Assembly (NCBI GenBank): GCA_020636075.1
Contig: JACJYO010000006.1
Location: 248,001-312,000, forward strand
From: Lewinellaceae bacterium
GTDB taxonomy: Bacteria; Bacteroidota; Bacteroidia; Chitinophagales; Saprospiraceae
Direction of reading: 5' to 3'
Length of the DNA: 64,000 nucleotides
Part shown: positions 55,401 through 59,546 of the stretch, one piece after another
Layout of the letters: the number at the start of each line of letters is the position of its first letter
Numbering within the stretch: the stretch's first letter is position 1
The notes under the pieces: generated by a model
The model's database searches: none
What the model was told of the DNA's origin: nothing
Seen by the model: the letters and a program-made list of their open reading frames with translations, nothing else
Made by a program: the position numbers and the translations under genes

Positions 55401-58296
55401 CTACAACGACTGCATGGTGCAGGTGTTTGTGGAAGACAAGATCAAGCCGATCTGTAATGCACCGGCCAACGTGACGGTGTCTTGCGAGAACTTCGATCCG
55501 AGTCTGTGGGCCTACGGTACGGCCACGGCAACCGACAACTGCTGCATCGATACGATTACGACGACGGCGAACTACGCGTTCTTTGATACGCTGTGCTCGA
55601 AAGGCACGATCACACGGACCTTCCGCGCCTTTGACTGCGGTGGCCAGTCGAGCCAGTGCACGCAGCGCATATTTGTAAACTACGAACAGGATTACTGGGT
55701 ACGCTTCCCGAACGACGTGATCATCACGGTTTGCGACGGCACGGGCAACTACGGTGAACCGAGCTTTAGCGGTGAAGATTGCGAGTTGTTCGGCGTATCG
55801 TTTGAAGACGAGATCTTCACAGTGGTACCCGACGCCTGCTTCAAGATCGAGCGGACGTGGACGATCATCAACTGGTGCACCTACAGCCCGAACGTGGGCT
55901 GTGTGACGATACCGAACCCGAACCCGAACGCGACGACGAACAACCCGGCCAACCTGGTGGGTCCGACGATCGCACCGGCGGGTACGCCGCTGCCCTGGAC
56001 GCCGACGAACGTGAAGGTGAACCCGAGTGATCCGCAGCCGCTGAATTACTCGGTGTTCTACCACGGCGGTACGTATACGGATTACACGACGGGTCAGCAG
56101 ATCACGGTGCCGGGTATTGCCGGGGTGAACTGCTTCAAGTACAAGCAGATCATCAAGATTATCGATTCGGAGAAACCGGTAGTGGAGAACTGTCCGGCCA
56201 GCCCGCTTGAAGTTTGCGACCTGACGGCCAACGACGGCAACTTGTGGAACCAGCCGTACTGGTACGACAGCCAGACGCAGAGCCACAATTTGTGCGAAGC
56301 GCCGACAGACCTGAGCATCGTGGCTACGGACTTGTGCTCGGGAGCGAACGTGACGGTGCGCTACCTGTTGTTCCTGGACCTGGACGGCGACGGTGTGATG
56401 GAAACGGTGGTATCGAGCAGCAACCTGCCGGGGTACAACAATGTGCAGTTTGGCAATGCGGTGAACCCGAACTTTGCGGGCGGCGAATCGCGCGCCTTCG
56501 ACGGGCGCCCGGTAGCGGCCAACCAGAAATACGGATTTGCCTTGCAAACCACGACAAGTGGTTCGAAGAAGACAGCCAGTGTGCGCTGGAACACACTCCA
56601 GCAGCCGGGCACGTACAGCATACCGGAGTTGCCCTACGGCAAGCACAAGATCAAGTGGATTGTGGAAGACGGCTGTGGCAACGAGACGGTGTGCGAGTAC
56701 AGCTTCGAGGTGAAAGATTGCAAGAAACCGACGGTGGTTTGCATCAACGGCCTGAGTGTGAACATCATGCCAACGCAGGTGATCAGCCTGTGGGCTGCGG
56801 ACTTCCTGCAGTACACGGAAGACAACTGCACGCCGGCGGACAAGATCGTTACCGCGATCCGTAAGTCGGGTACGGCCCCGCCGCAGGCGGGGTTCCCGCT
56901 CAATCCGGACGGTACCCCGCAGACGAGCGTGACATTTGATTGCAACGAAACGGGCACGCAGTTCGTAGAGTTGTGGTCGCGCGATCTGGCGGGCAATGCG
57001 GACTACTGCGAGACGTATGTGATCGTGCAGGATCCCAACGGGTTCTGTGGCAACGACCACGGTGTGGTGGCCGGCGCCTTGAAAACGGAGTTGTCTGACG
57101 GGCTGGAAGATGCGGAGGTAGAACTGAGCGGATCACACCCGGCACTGCCGCCGAGCACGCTGTTCAACACATCGAATATCGATGGTGCTTATTTGTTCAG
57201 CGGCATACCGTTCCTGGGCAACTACACGGTGACGCCGGTGAAAGACAACGATGCGTTGAACGGGGTGTCGACCTTTGACCTGGTGTTGATCAACAAGCAC
57301 ATCCTGGGCCTTGAGCCGCTGAACAGTCCGTACAAGATGATCGCTGCGGATGCGAACAACAGCCGTTCGATCACGACCTTCGACATTGTTGAGTTGCGCA
57401 AGTTGATCCTGGGGCTGTACACGGAATTGCCGAACAACACGTCGTGGCGTTTTGTGGATGCCGACTTTGGCTTCCCCGACCCGGCGAACCCCTTCCAGAC
57501 GATCTTCCCGGAAACGAAGCAGATCGCGGATATGCAGGCGAGCCAGTTGGGTCAGGATTTTGTCTCGGTGAAAGTGGGCGATGTGAACGGCAACGCGGTG
57601 ACCAACAGTCTGATGAGTGTGGAAGACCGGACGGTGGGTGAGTTGCTCTTCGACGTAACGCCGACTGGTAGTCGGCGGGAAATCCAGGCTGGTGAAGTGT
57701 TCACGGTAACGTTCCGCGCCGCGGAAAAAGTGAAAGGTTACCAGTTCACGCTCCAGTACCCGGATCTGGAAATTGTGGATGTTACGCCGGGAGCAGACAT
57801 GACGCTGAGCAACTTCGGAATCTTCAACGACAAGCACAGCCTGACCACGTCGTTCGACAACGAGCGGGTGCAGGGTGAATTTGCGGTGACCTTCCGGGCA
57901 CACAAGGCCGGCGCGTTGAGCCGGATGCTGAATGTGTCGGGTCAGATCACGAAGGCAGAGGCTTACGAGGCTAACGAGCAGTTGTCCATCGCGCTGCGCT
58001 TCAGCGGTCAGAACGGACCGGTGATTGCGGGCCAGGGCTTCGAGTTGTACCAGAACCAGCCCAACCCGTGGACGCACCGTACGCAGATCGGCTTCTACCT
58101 GCCGGAGGCGACGGAAGCCACGCTGACGGTATACGATGAAACGGGCCGCTTGCTCTACGGAACAACAGGCGACTTTGGCCGGGGCTACAATGCCTTCACG
58201 CTGGATCGCGCCTTGTTAGAAACGACCGGTATCCTGTACTACAAGGTGGAAACGCCCACGGATAGTGCAGTGCGCAAGATGCTGCAAGTGAAGTAA
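37483..58296 (+). CDS. Giant T9SS-exported GEVED/HYR-repeat adhesin, 6,937 residues
   Basis: This is one uninterrupted frame of 20.8 kb. The signal peptide ends AAALFGQ (about residue 41); ATG 37540 is an alternative start. The order is: SdrD_B/Cna-B-like module (about 43-115); a propeller-like region (about 165-640, GSLYGVAFSRQAQKIFTSAV); a second SdrD_B-like module (about 655-800, VWADLDRDGIQDSGEPG); 12 GEVED repeats (about 803-2900); Ig/HYR modules (to 3295); 17 HYR-like repeats of ~82 residues (3296-4682); more HYR modules; a unique region (about 5270-5500); and a 1,437-residue end module with dockerin-like, cohesin-like and T9SS sorting domains. Acidic DWNxDGDF and DDEDG loops suggest heavy Ca2+ binding. 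It is likely a fibre-like surface or matrix protein; adhesion is inferred from architecture. Confidence 0.92.
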   Translation: MKSFITSTILPAGLLPSASMPRKLYLALGLCLFSAAALFGQSGIVFRDFNGDGIKTGAEPGVEGIIVRLYGNAPLPAKDIFIGETVTSSNGTYDFSVLASSGRAANPGEQLRVEFSIPPAFKCSLADNVDFEGLNGLVHGTSVQFISGQQSGVNFAINYPGQWVANNNPDVFVPCYLFGDAAGANVGSGPSLIKYKFLDNGIPASHSSGQPGVPDPSLLATIGEVGSLYGVAFSRQAQKIFTSAVLRRHCDLGPLGSGGIYLVDPYTASPSKTTNFLNLDAIGIWTQNNGGSYPANPGNNTSPVSGYIGTTAERGLPPNKFTPSTDYAAGDQVGKVSIGDIDLSDDGRYLYIVNLYDRRVYEIDLVDPRNPQAPTIADVPSRVRSWPVPDPATTSQEGEERPWGLKFYRGKLYVGLVLSGQDILGNVVSPVTGSGNSQIGQALRGYVYEFDPALITWTKRLDFSFNYGRERPWIPWGYRSGQPSRYFSGNEREVAEPIIADIEFDDQGNMLIGVLDRKGHQYAINNNMYNGNFLQYEYASAGELLRANATETIDGCVYNIVTRPGTTDYYDDNLVHPESVQGPLAVLPGGGDALAVWLDPIAIRSGGTIRLNNNTGQQVPNSAYEVFDDRFTVNNPGAAPSKANGLGDVELSGDPAPIEIGNRVWADLDRDGIQDSGEPGINGVEVQLKSAGGFLLATTTTTGDGNYFFNHTNVTDGDPSTPGNQPGPQPFTDYKICIPASQFAPGEPLSRTTLTLTDEAGNGLADFSDNDGVLLPNGDVQIMLSTAGTGDNLQYFDFGIVPADWGDLPDSYGTADVSNGPSHQVSLNLFIGSCVDTETDGQPSGSANADDTNQNGTLPLNAYPCDDEDGPTFPTLLAGQPAVIPVKVYNQSGQPANLSVFIDWNKDFSFGPGETYNLLVLNGTTGTVNLNVTVPNDAVLNMGLGARFRLSTDPAAASPYGPASDGEIEDYLVIVRSYDRGDLPDNDLADSYPTNTTDGGEGIGPVHQIVDGLKIGAGVDGELDGQPSANADGDDSNGFLADDEDGVLLPMFILNNPTDVTVNYMNMTGGGAKLTLFIDWNGNGNLADVGEMYSTTVANLSTSHVFTVTPPLNSALNVKIGVRVRLSTNATASMSPTLPAPDGEVEDYLAEVSAFDWGDLPDTGPGTGMGNYQVTAADNGPNHLVVPGLKIGASVDYEADGQPNGTATGDGADENGIAAFPQFSIGQFAAVDVSVMNMTGKAAILYGFFDWNKDGDFDDANEQTSVAVPNGYNGILQLNPYVPMGAVVNMPLGARFRLSTDIAAAAAPVGPAPDGEVEDYLITVIALDYGDLPDSDTPGSYPTNSTDGGEGSGPCHVIVDGLKIGDSVDGDPDGQPNATAAGDDMNGIDDDNGIAAFPMFIAGQNATVGVNVMNTIGSTAILYGFIDWNKDGDFLDASETVTATVINNTMGVVNLDFSVPANAVLNMDLGARFRISTATNLTAVGPSCAPNGEVEDYLIRVMAFDYGDLPDTGPGTGTGNYRTLLSDDGPSHKIVAGLKMGASVDDETNGQPNATATGDGADENGVAAFPQFAAGQPAVIQVNVMNMTGDQAVLYGFFDWNKDGDFDDPNEITSFTVPDGTNGNVPLNVNVPGDVVVNMPLGARLRLSTDPVAPSSPEGPAPDGEVEDYMVTVVAIDYGDLADNNAPGSYPTDATNGGGEGVGPSHVINPNLKLGATVDGEPGGQPSANADADDNNKTPDDEDGVIIPMFVLNTPADVSISFMNMTGGPAKLTLFIDWNGNGNFTDAGEMYSTTVANLATNHVFNVTPPAGSVLNSDIGVRVRLSTDVAASMSPTGPAPDGEVEDYEAQVMAFDFGDLPDNNTPGSYPTNQNDGGEGVGPSHKIIAGLKMGGTIDSEIDGQPNANATGDGADEDGIVSFPLFAAGQPAVVNVYVMNMTGDQAVLYGFFDWNKDGDFEDANESTSFTVPDGTNNFVPLNVNVPADVVVNMPLGARFRLSTDPVAPSSAEGPAPDGEVEDYQIVVVAIDYGDLPDNDQPGSYPTNLTDGGEGPGAGHIVVPGIKLGNRVDGEPNGQPSASANGDDNNGTPDDEDGVVLPMLIEGALVDIPVSVMNMRDIDAKLTIFIDWNGNGSFEPGEMYFTTVSSGTNGIVNVPVQVPVGPQLNTDLGIRVRLSTDVQASMSPTGLAPDGEVEDYFGQVMAFDWGDLPDLNNGVGYATNSNNNGEGFGPSHKIIAGLKLGASVDGELDGQASANADGDDTNGDDENGIAAFPTFLAGEATTINVNVMNMTGDQAVLFGFIDWNKDGDFEDPNEKVSVNVPDGTNGIMPLNVTVPENAVRNMPLGARFRLSTDDVAAGTPEGPAPDGEVEDYLVEVIAYDYGDLPDSGPGTGPGNYETTPGDNGPSHKVVDGIKLGNNVDFEPAGQPSANADGDDLAGADDENGVQLPMFEVNVPADISVTYMNMTGGDAKLTIFIDWNGDGDFNDPGEMYATTVGNNTTNTTISVTPPAGAVLNQNIGIRTRLSTDAQASMSPTGPAPDGEVEDQLAQVMAFDYGDLADDDAGGAYPTNDTDGGEGVGASHKIVAGLKLGASVDPETDGQPSGTANGDDANGGDDEDGVTFPTLFAGQPANLTVTVMNMTGAPAELFTYIDWNKDGDLDDPGEVTQTSILNGTNGPVQVTVNVPSTAVINMPLGARFRLTNDPAFDGEPTGPAGPGEVEDYYVQVVGVDYGDLTDNDAPGSYPTNTTDGGEGVGPSHIIVDGLKIGPSVDAEGNGQPSSGANGDDLADSDDENGIAAFPQFTAGENATVTVNVMNMTEDPAKLTGFIDWNGDGDFNDAGEMASVEVSDGTNGNVDLIFNVPVNSELNEDLGARFRLSTDAQASMSPTGPAPDGEVEDYNVQVTCPAIVSVSASTPEVCPDYEFDVTITHTPSLGNLGIYYSTNGALTAAALYDFANHGANGILPLEEFIVTGDNPTEIYNQKIPAFGNFTIYAILANGNPFVSDPNCLPMASTTITVVDDNPPAITCPTDATVELDGTITGGLLNGQPDLAIVSSGPCGVTLDYTQPVGTDDCPNPLTQLVAGFGAAPNYYEYNGTYTSVWQVTDNAGHTASCAFTVVIEDPIPPVITCPDDLTINTDPGECDAAVTYAHPLGGDNCPGFTFNLVQGPQSGDEFPLGETTVQYQITDDMGNTTTCSFTVMVEDKEKPEISCPDDVTVYTSSDGLGDCAGMVPNFIPGTIATDNCTSPLTNFVQSPAAGTSVNGTHGQQFDIVVTVTDAAGNANSCELEITLIDDEAPTLSPPSTPVNVSCAQNVPAIPVLTPADNCGIGPDNLDIDFSETITPGTCHDQFTLTRTWIVTDKAGNTTSRVQVINVNDYLAPNWNQSAPASPLAFQCAEDVPPVPLQTANDNCGKPIYVDFNEVLSPGTCHDQFSITRTWTAMDACGNATTRTQVINVNDTQAPVWITPAPQANVEVECADDVPPPPVQLARDNCAKPVDIEYTEILNPGDCHDQFSILRIWTAEDACGNLSSRTQLVIVTDIKPPVWITPAPTEWIMLECAEDVPQVAWQEARDNCGVPLDVEYVEIHEPGTCPNEFNIIRYWTAEDNCGNSTQRQQVIMVKDDKAPTWLEEAPPSPVNVSCAEDVPAVPVQTATDNCEPVVYVDFSETLTQGTCTNSYSLTRTWIAMDDCGNSTMRQQVINVSDTEKPVLTGIPEQASVYVECSEDVPAVPAVSATDNCDAPVDIEFTEVEIPGTCPNQYQIVRTWTAEDVCGNTDIFVQTITISDTKAPTWNEAAPEPLVRVSCSEDVPPIPAQTASDNCDKPVDLEFNESIAPGTCANQFSLTRTWTAEDDCGNITTRVQIIQVNDGEKPVLHGLPADALVQVECADAVPGVPVVTATDNCAEPIAPDFSEVEVPGACPNQYTIIRTWTAEDDCGNSTYFVQTIIVNDTEAPVLGVTPLDLNLDCIEDVPAAPAQWATDNCGVVFIDFSESADPGPASCPNSTVITRLWIASDLCGNTSSWWQTITVQDLEPPVLAVTPIDFTVECSDDVPLAPNQSATDNCGVVNVDFAEFVQPGGCENQYVIARRWIATDLCGNADEHWQFITVYDDKDPVLPTRPLDIRVECAEDVPNAPVQIATDNCGIVFTDFSEEIQPGNCPNQYVIVRGWVATDLCGNSDEHWQYITVDDSKPPVLLGLPDAAVFVDCSEDVPGVPVVTAVDNCAAPVDIEFSEVEIPGTCANQYIIMRTWSAEDVCGNSARFVQTIVVSDTEVPVLIGLPADAVVNIVCSEDMPAVPVVTATDNCSVPFMVDFSEVIIPGTCPNQYSVTRTWSVHDDCGNATSFVQTINVSDTEAPVLLGLPADAVVNVECSENVPAVPMVLATDNCDVPFLATFSEVEIPGTCPNQYSITRTWTAQDDCGNSTSFVQTITVSDTEAPVLSGLPTDAVVNVECSEDVPAVPVVTATDNCQAPIVVDFSEVEIPGTCPNQYAITRTWTAQDDCGNATSFVQTINISDTEAPVLSGLPAAEVNVECSEDVPAMAQPTATDNCGAPVDLEFSEKVVPGTCPNQYSVVRTWTAEDACGNATSFVQTINVSDTEAPVLSGLPATATMQVSCADDVPAVPAVSATDNCQAPIVVDFSEVEIPGSCPNQYSITRTWSAQDDCGNATSFVQTIIINDDIAPLMSCPAPATAQCSVDEVPVYDNLAEFNTAGGTASDNCGLDAGTFGLFSQTQAGNVYTRTYTISDACGNNATCTQTITVLDTEAPTFVNCPANITVGNDVDKCGANVVFSTPIAEDNCDIVTVTQTAGLPSGSLFPVGQTAITFTATDPTGNTVTCAFVIEVMDMQTPTAVCTDLTVDLDNAGLAAISANQIGGNSTDNCPGTLSLALSATNFNCANVGANSVTLTATDGAGNSAICVATVTVRDLIPPTFTCPATQTLNSCDALVPDLVALITDAADNCGVATIVQNPVAGTDFGNASGQSVNVTITVTDVNGNVATCVVPVSIVDNVAPVFTNCPTTMVMVANDVDKCSGKLNWSIPVATDNCTLTSIVQIAGPASGTAVPVGQPQTVTYRAFDAAGNSSTCAFQVQVVDTQIPNIDDDIVMPANVTVECNNVPAPYVLTNDDVNDNCTASEDLVIVFTEVRTDGDCPFNYVLTRTWTITDEAGNQRKHVQKITVRDTTAPTAVCQNATVTLDKTGNITITAAQINNGSTDNCSLAANLTLSVSPSAFTCANLGPNVVTLTVTDECGNSATCTATVTVEEGIAPCDPQFNAVTTCMNNATNQDNGQFMDVITVKALSGQTWTLTANTGLYSVNSAAPPVAPQALGTGMVLTMGNNDGIDNDGDGQTDEADEMVYYTLKGLHVEGVGYQVTLTNNLGQVGTIANKAYYPSPYFTNLEDPFCIETPPFTIEVGEYNNAQGVVTQITVNGVVTSTFDAGALGIGFHTVTATFDAGSATTNLVINGQLVGGTNAEAQADPGCQQTITKVVQIVGTPTTIVCNDLVHLSLDADCVEDVNPDDVLEGSYGCFDDYSVVITYPAGTNSYNPPNRVDATHIGKTLNYSLVHAISGNVCWGQIKVEDKQAPKLSCPADITIACSESTDVTHTGNVGIEDCSATTTQIDDEVQDMGKCSDPRSIITRTFFVTDTWGNQAACTQTITVIPFDLNDVLFPADVTVNCETTYGNPAATAPTSTGAPSLNGASIVGSVLCDAKVNFTDTHYDGCAGTYSILRTWSVLSDCLPVGPNNPRTYVQRITVEDVTGPQFACPGDVTVSVDPFNCCATAALPDMIVSEGCSNITDLEAKVTGIDPNTGNVITFTVSGHLADFPGNNHWDPDTLAVFNYTQCLPMGTYTVRYTAADGCGNTSSCEFQMTVADLVPPVSACDEFTQVALGGNGEALINASTFDDGSYDNCAPVEFKARRMNDNDCQDSDFFYDQVKFCCDDVNDTITVVFRVYDVDVQPGAVGLDEYEGHYNDCMVQVFVEDKIKPICNAPANVTVSCENFDPSLWAYGTATATDNCCIDTITTTANYAFFDTLCSKGTITRTFRAFDCGGQSSQCTQRIFVNYEQDYWVRFPNDVIITVCDGTGNYGEPSFSGEDCELFGVSFEDEIFTVVPDACFKIERTWTIINWCTYSPNVGCVTIPNPNPNATTNNPANLVGPTIAPAGTPLPWTPTNVKVNPSDPQPLNYSVFYHGGTYTDYTTGQQITVPGIAGVNCFKYKQIIKIIDSEKPVVENCPASPLEVCDLTANDGNLWNQPYWYDSQTQSHNLCEAPTDLSIVATDLCSGANVTVRYLLFLDLDGDGVMETVVSSSNLPGYNNVQFGNAVNPNFAGGESRAFDGRPVAANQKYGFALQTTTSGSKKTASVRWNTLQQPGTYSIPELPYGKHKIKWIVEDGCGNETVCEYSFEVKDCKKPTVVCINGLSVNIMPTQVISLWAADFLQYTEDNCTPADKIVTAIRKSGTAPPQAGFPLNPDGTPQTSVTFDCNETGTQFVELWSRDLAGNADYCETYVIVQDPNGFCGNDHGVVAGALKTELSDGLEDAEVELSGSHPALPPSTLFNTSNIDGAYLFSGIPFLGNYTVTPVKDNDALNGVSTFDLVLINKHILGLEPLNSPYKMIAADANNSRSITTFDIVELRKLILGLYTELPNNTSWRFVDADFGFPDPANPFQTIFPETKQIADMQASQLGQDFVSVKVGDVNGNAVTNSLMSVEDRTVGELLFDVTPTGSRREIQAGEVFTVTFRAAEKVKGYQFTLQYPDLEIVDVTPGADMTLSNFGIFNDKHSLTTSFDNERVQGEFAVTFRAHKAGALSRMLNVSGQITKAEAYEANEQLSIALRFSGQNGPVIAGQGFELYQNQPNPWTHRTQIGFYLPEATEATLTVYDETGRLLYGTTGDFGRGYNAFTLDRALLETTGILYYKVETPTDSAVRKMLQVK
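39889..46188 (+). repeat. Twelve tandem GEVED repeats in the giant adhesin
   Basis: There are twelve units of about 175 residues. Each runs from DxGDLPD through GPSHxIVxGLKxG, GQPxAxAxGDD, DDEDGV, MNMTG, FIDWNxDGDF and LGARFRLSTD to DGEVEDYxVxV. Variants include GEIEDY in unit 1, NGEVEDY in unit 4 and GEVEDQ in unit 10. Some neighbouring units are alike at DNA level (for example the ends of units 5 and 7), which points to duplication or gene conversion within the array. The DxNxDGD loops resemble Ca2+-binding turns. Confidence 0.9.
47367..51530 (+). repeat. Seventeen tandem HYR-like ~82-residue repeats
   Basis: The consensus unit reads APVLxGLPADAxVxVECSEDVPAVP, then ATDNC, DFSEVEIPGTCPNQYxIxRTW, DDCGNxTSFVQTI and SDTE. 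Each unit has four conserved cysteines, so disulfide-stabilised beta sandwiches are likely. Units 1-8 and 9-11 are divergent, while units 12-17 (about 50050-51530) are close at both protein and DNA level, marking the newest expansion. Confidence 0.88.
53983..58293 (+). repeat. 3' module shared with the 1,663-residue adhesin
   Basis: From CNDLV (residue 5501) to the end, the giant protein aligns with residues 230-1663 of the adhesin at 22039 (1,437 against 1,434 residues). Long matching blocks include VTVSCENFDPSLWAYGT, DACFKIERTWTIINWCTY, LPYGKHKIKW and NNTSWRFVD. It is an in-window paralogous duplication about 31.2 kb apart. The giant copy uses ACG, CTG, GTG and AAC codons more strongly. Confidence 0.9.
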
Positions 58297-58376
58297 GACG
58301 AACCTCTGGTTCGTCGCGAACCGGAGGTTCGCGGTACACACACGCTGCCCCGTTCCGGATTAAGGAACGGGGCAGC
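58297..58376. repeat. Cluster of three inverted repeats after the giant gene
   Basis: GACGAACC/GGTTCGTC (58297-58304 with 58308-58315), CGCGAACC/GGTTCGCG (58315-58322 with 58326-58333) and a 13-bp stem GCTGCCCCGTTCC (58344-58356 with 58364-58376) follow the stop codon directly. The first two are variants of one CGAACC motif. None has a T-run on the plus strand, so they may stabilise the long message or aid termination. Confidence 0.7.
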
Positions 58377-58445
58377 AAAAAGTGAACTAAGCGATTAAAG
58401 CGCTTGCTGCCTGAGCATGTGCTATTTTCATGAGATCAGCTAAGG

Positions 58446-58471
58446 GCAGCCCAAAAGTGGGCTGCTTTTTT
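58446..58471 (+). terminator. Intrinsic terminator downstream of the giant gene
   Basis: GCAGCCC (58446-58452) pairs with GGGCTGC (58459-58465) and is followed by TTTTTT. It ends the 20.8-kb gene's transcript about 150 bases after the stop codon. Confidence 0.82.
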
Positions 58472-58642
58472 ACTTTTGGCAGTTGTTTTGCCGGAAAAAA
58501 CTACCCATTCCGGAACTGTTTAATTTTTTGAACAACACCAGTTGGATGGGTCTATGAACCGTGAAATTTTAAAACGAGATTAAAATTTACGGTTGAAGAA
58601 ATAAATCCTGAACATATTGTTAGAGTTTCACCTTGACGAATT

Positions 58643-58650
58643 TACCTTTG
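58643..58650 (+). promoter_or_regulatory. Promoter with a long leader for the 158-residue protein
   Basis: TACCTTTG is an exact match to the usual form of the Bacteroidota -7 element, with a TTG 23 bases upstream (58617-58619). The ATG lies at 58971, so the leader would be about 310 bases (58660-58970). It contains a hairpin CGGGAGCAG/CTGTTCCCG near 58914-58938. No gene is seen in the leader. Confidence 0.55.
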
Positions 58651-58970
58651 TAAATTCAAATTCATTTAATCCGAATTAATCTCATGATTGCGTTAAAATC
58701 AGGCAAAAACGTGCGTTAGGAAATTTACAATTAAACCAACGCAGATTCCGCTTACCTGGCCTGATCCACAATTCAAGGGATCATTTGTGTTTCCAGATTT
58801 TATAAGGCTATCCGGGCTTCGGTCCGATTCAGATGTTTGGTCTTGTTGACCGGGCATAATCAATTAGTTGCAAACGCCGTTCGCTCACCCGTCCGGCGAG
58901 TGGCTTTTATAAACGGGAGCAGTTTGGCTGTTCCCGGGCATTCAATTAATCTGGAACACAAATTTGTCTC

Positions 58971-59447
58971 ATGAAAAAAAATCTTACCACGCTTGCGCGC
59001 AACGTACAGCAGCTAAAACGAACCAGTTTTATGCTCCTGTTGCTCAGCCTGCTTTTCACCACCAGAGCGCTCAGTCAAAAAGCAGATGGCTTGCAGGAAT
59101 TGGGCGATCTCACCAGTCAGGACTGGAAACCAACGCCTGATCTGAACGCAGCCATTGCCACCGAACAGGTCAAAATAAATAGCATGTTGGCAGCACCTGC
59201 CTTGCCTGCCACTGACCGTTCCCTGTTTCTGTGTTACCAGCGTATGCTGAGCTATGTACAGGCGGAAATTACGGGAGGTAATGCCGTTGATGCTGCTATT
59301 CTGAGCAGCTATGAAAAAGTATTGGTTGATGCCGCTACCGAGCCGGATCTGAAGCAACTACCTCTACATGGTTTGTCGGCAATGTTGCCCGAGCTATTGG
59401 AGGCGCTTACCGCATTACCGGTCGCCGCTCCCGCTCAGGCAAACTAA
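58971..59447 (+). CDS. Small secreted helical protein, function unknown
   Basis: This 158-residue protein has a long basic N-region and a hydrophobic segment (TSFMLLLLSLLFTTRALSQ), giving a signal peptide cut near residue 36. The mature part of about 120 residues is Ala/Leu-rich and probably helical (AAIATEQVKINSML, DAAILSSYEKVLVDAA) with a Pro/Ala tail. It has no lipobox and no T9SS tail. It lies between the giant adhesin and the beta-helix protein, about 100 bases before the latter, and may be co-transcribed with it as a periplasmic partner. I recognise no family. Confidence 0.65.
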   Translation: MKKNLTTLARNVQQLKRTSFMLLLLSLLFTTRALSQKADGLQELGDLTSQDWKPTPDLNAAIATEQVKINSMLAAPALPATDRSLFLCYQRMLSYVQAEITGGNAVDAAILSSYEKVLVDAATEPDLKQLPLHGLSAMLPELLEALTALPVAAPAQAN

Positions 59448-59546
59448 GTTCAATACCTGGAACGGATAAGTGCCGGTGCCAGGAAAGGCAATGTTTGTCC
59501 AATCTCCCGTTTTTAAAATCATTTTATTCCGGTTCATTATAAACTC

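Noticed and set aside
54004..57060. Minus-strand open frame of 1,018 codons
   Set aside because: It lies wholly within the well-supported giant adhesin gene; its translation is Arg/His/Val-rich without any domain, as expected of a frame antisense to Thr/Asp/Asn-rich repeats.
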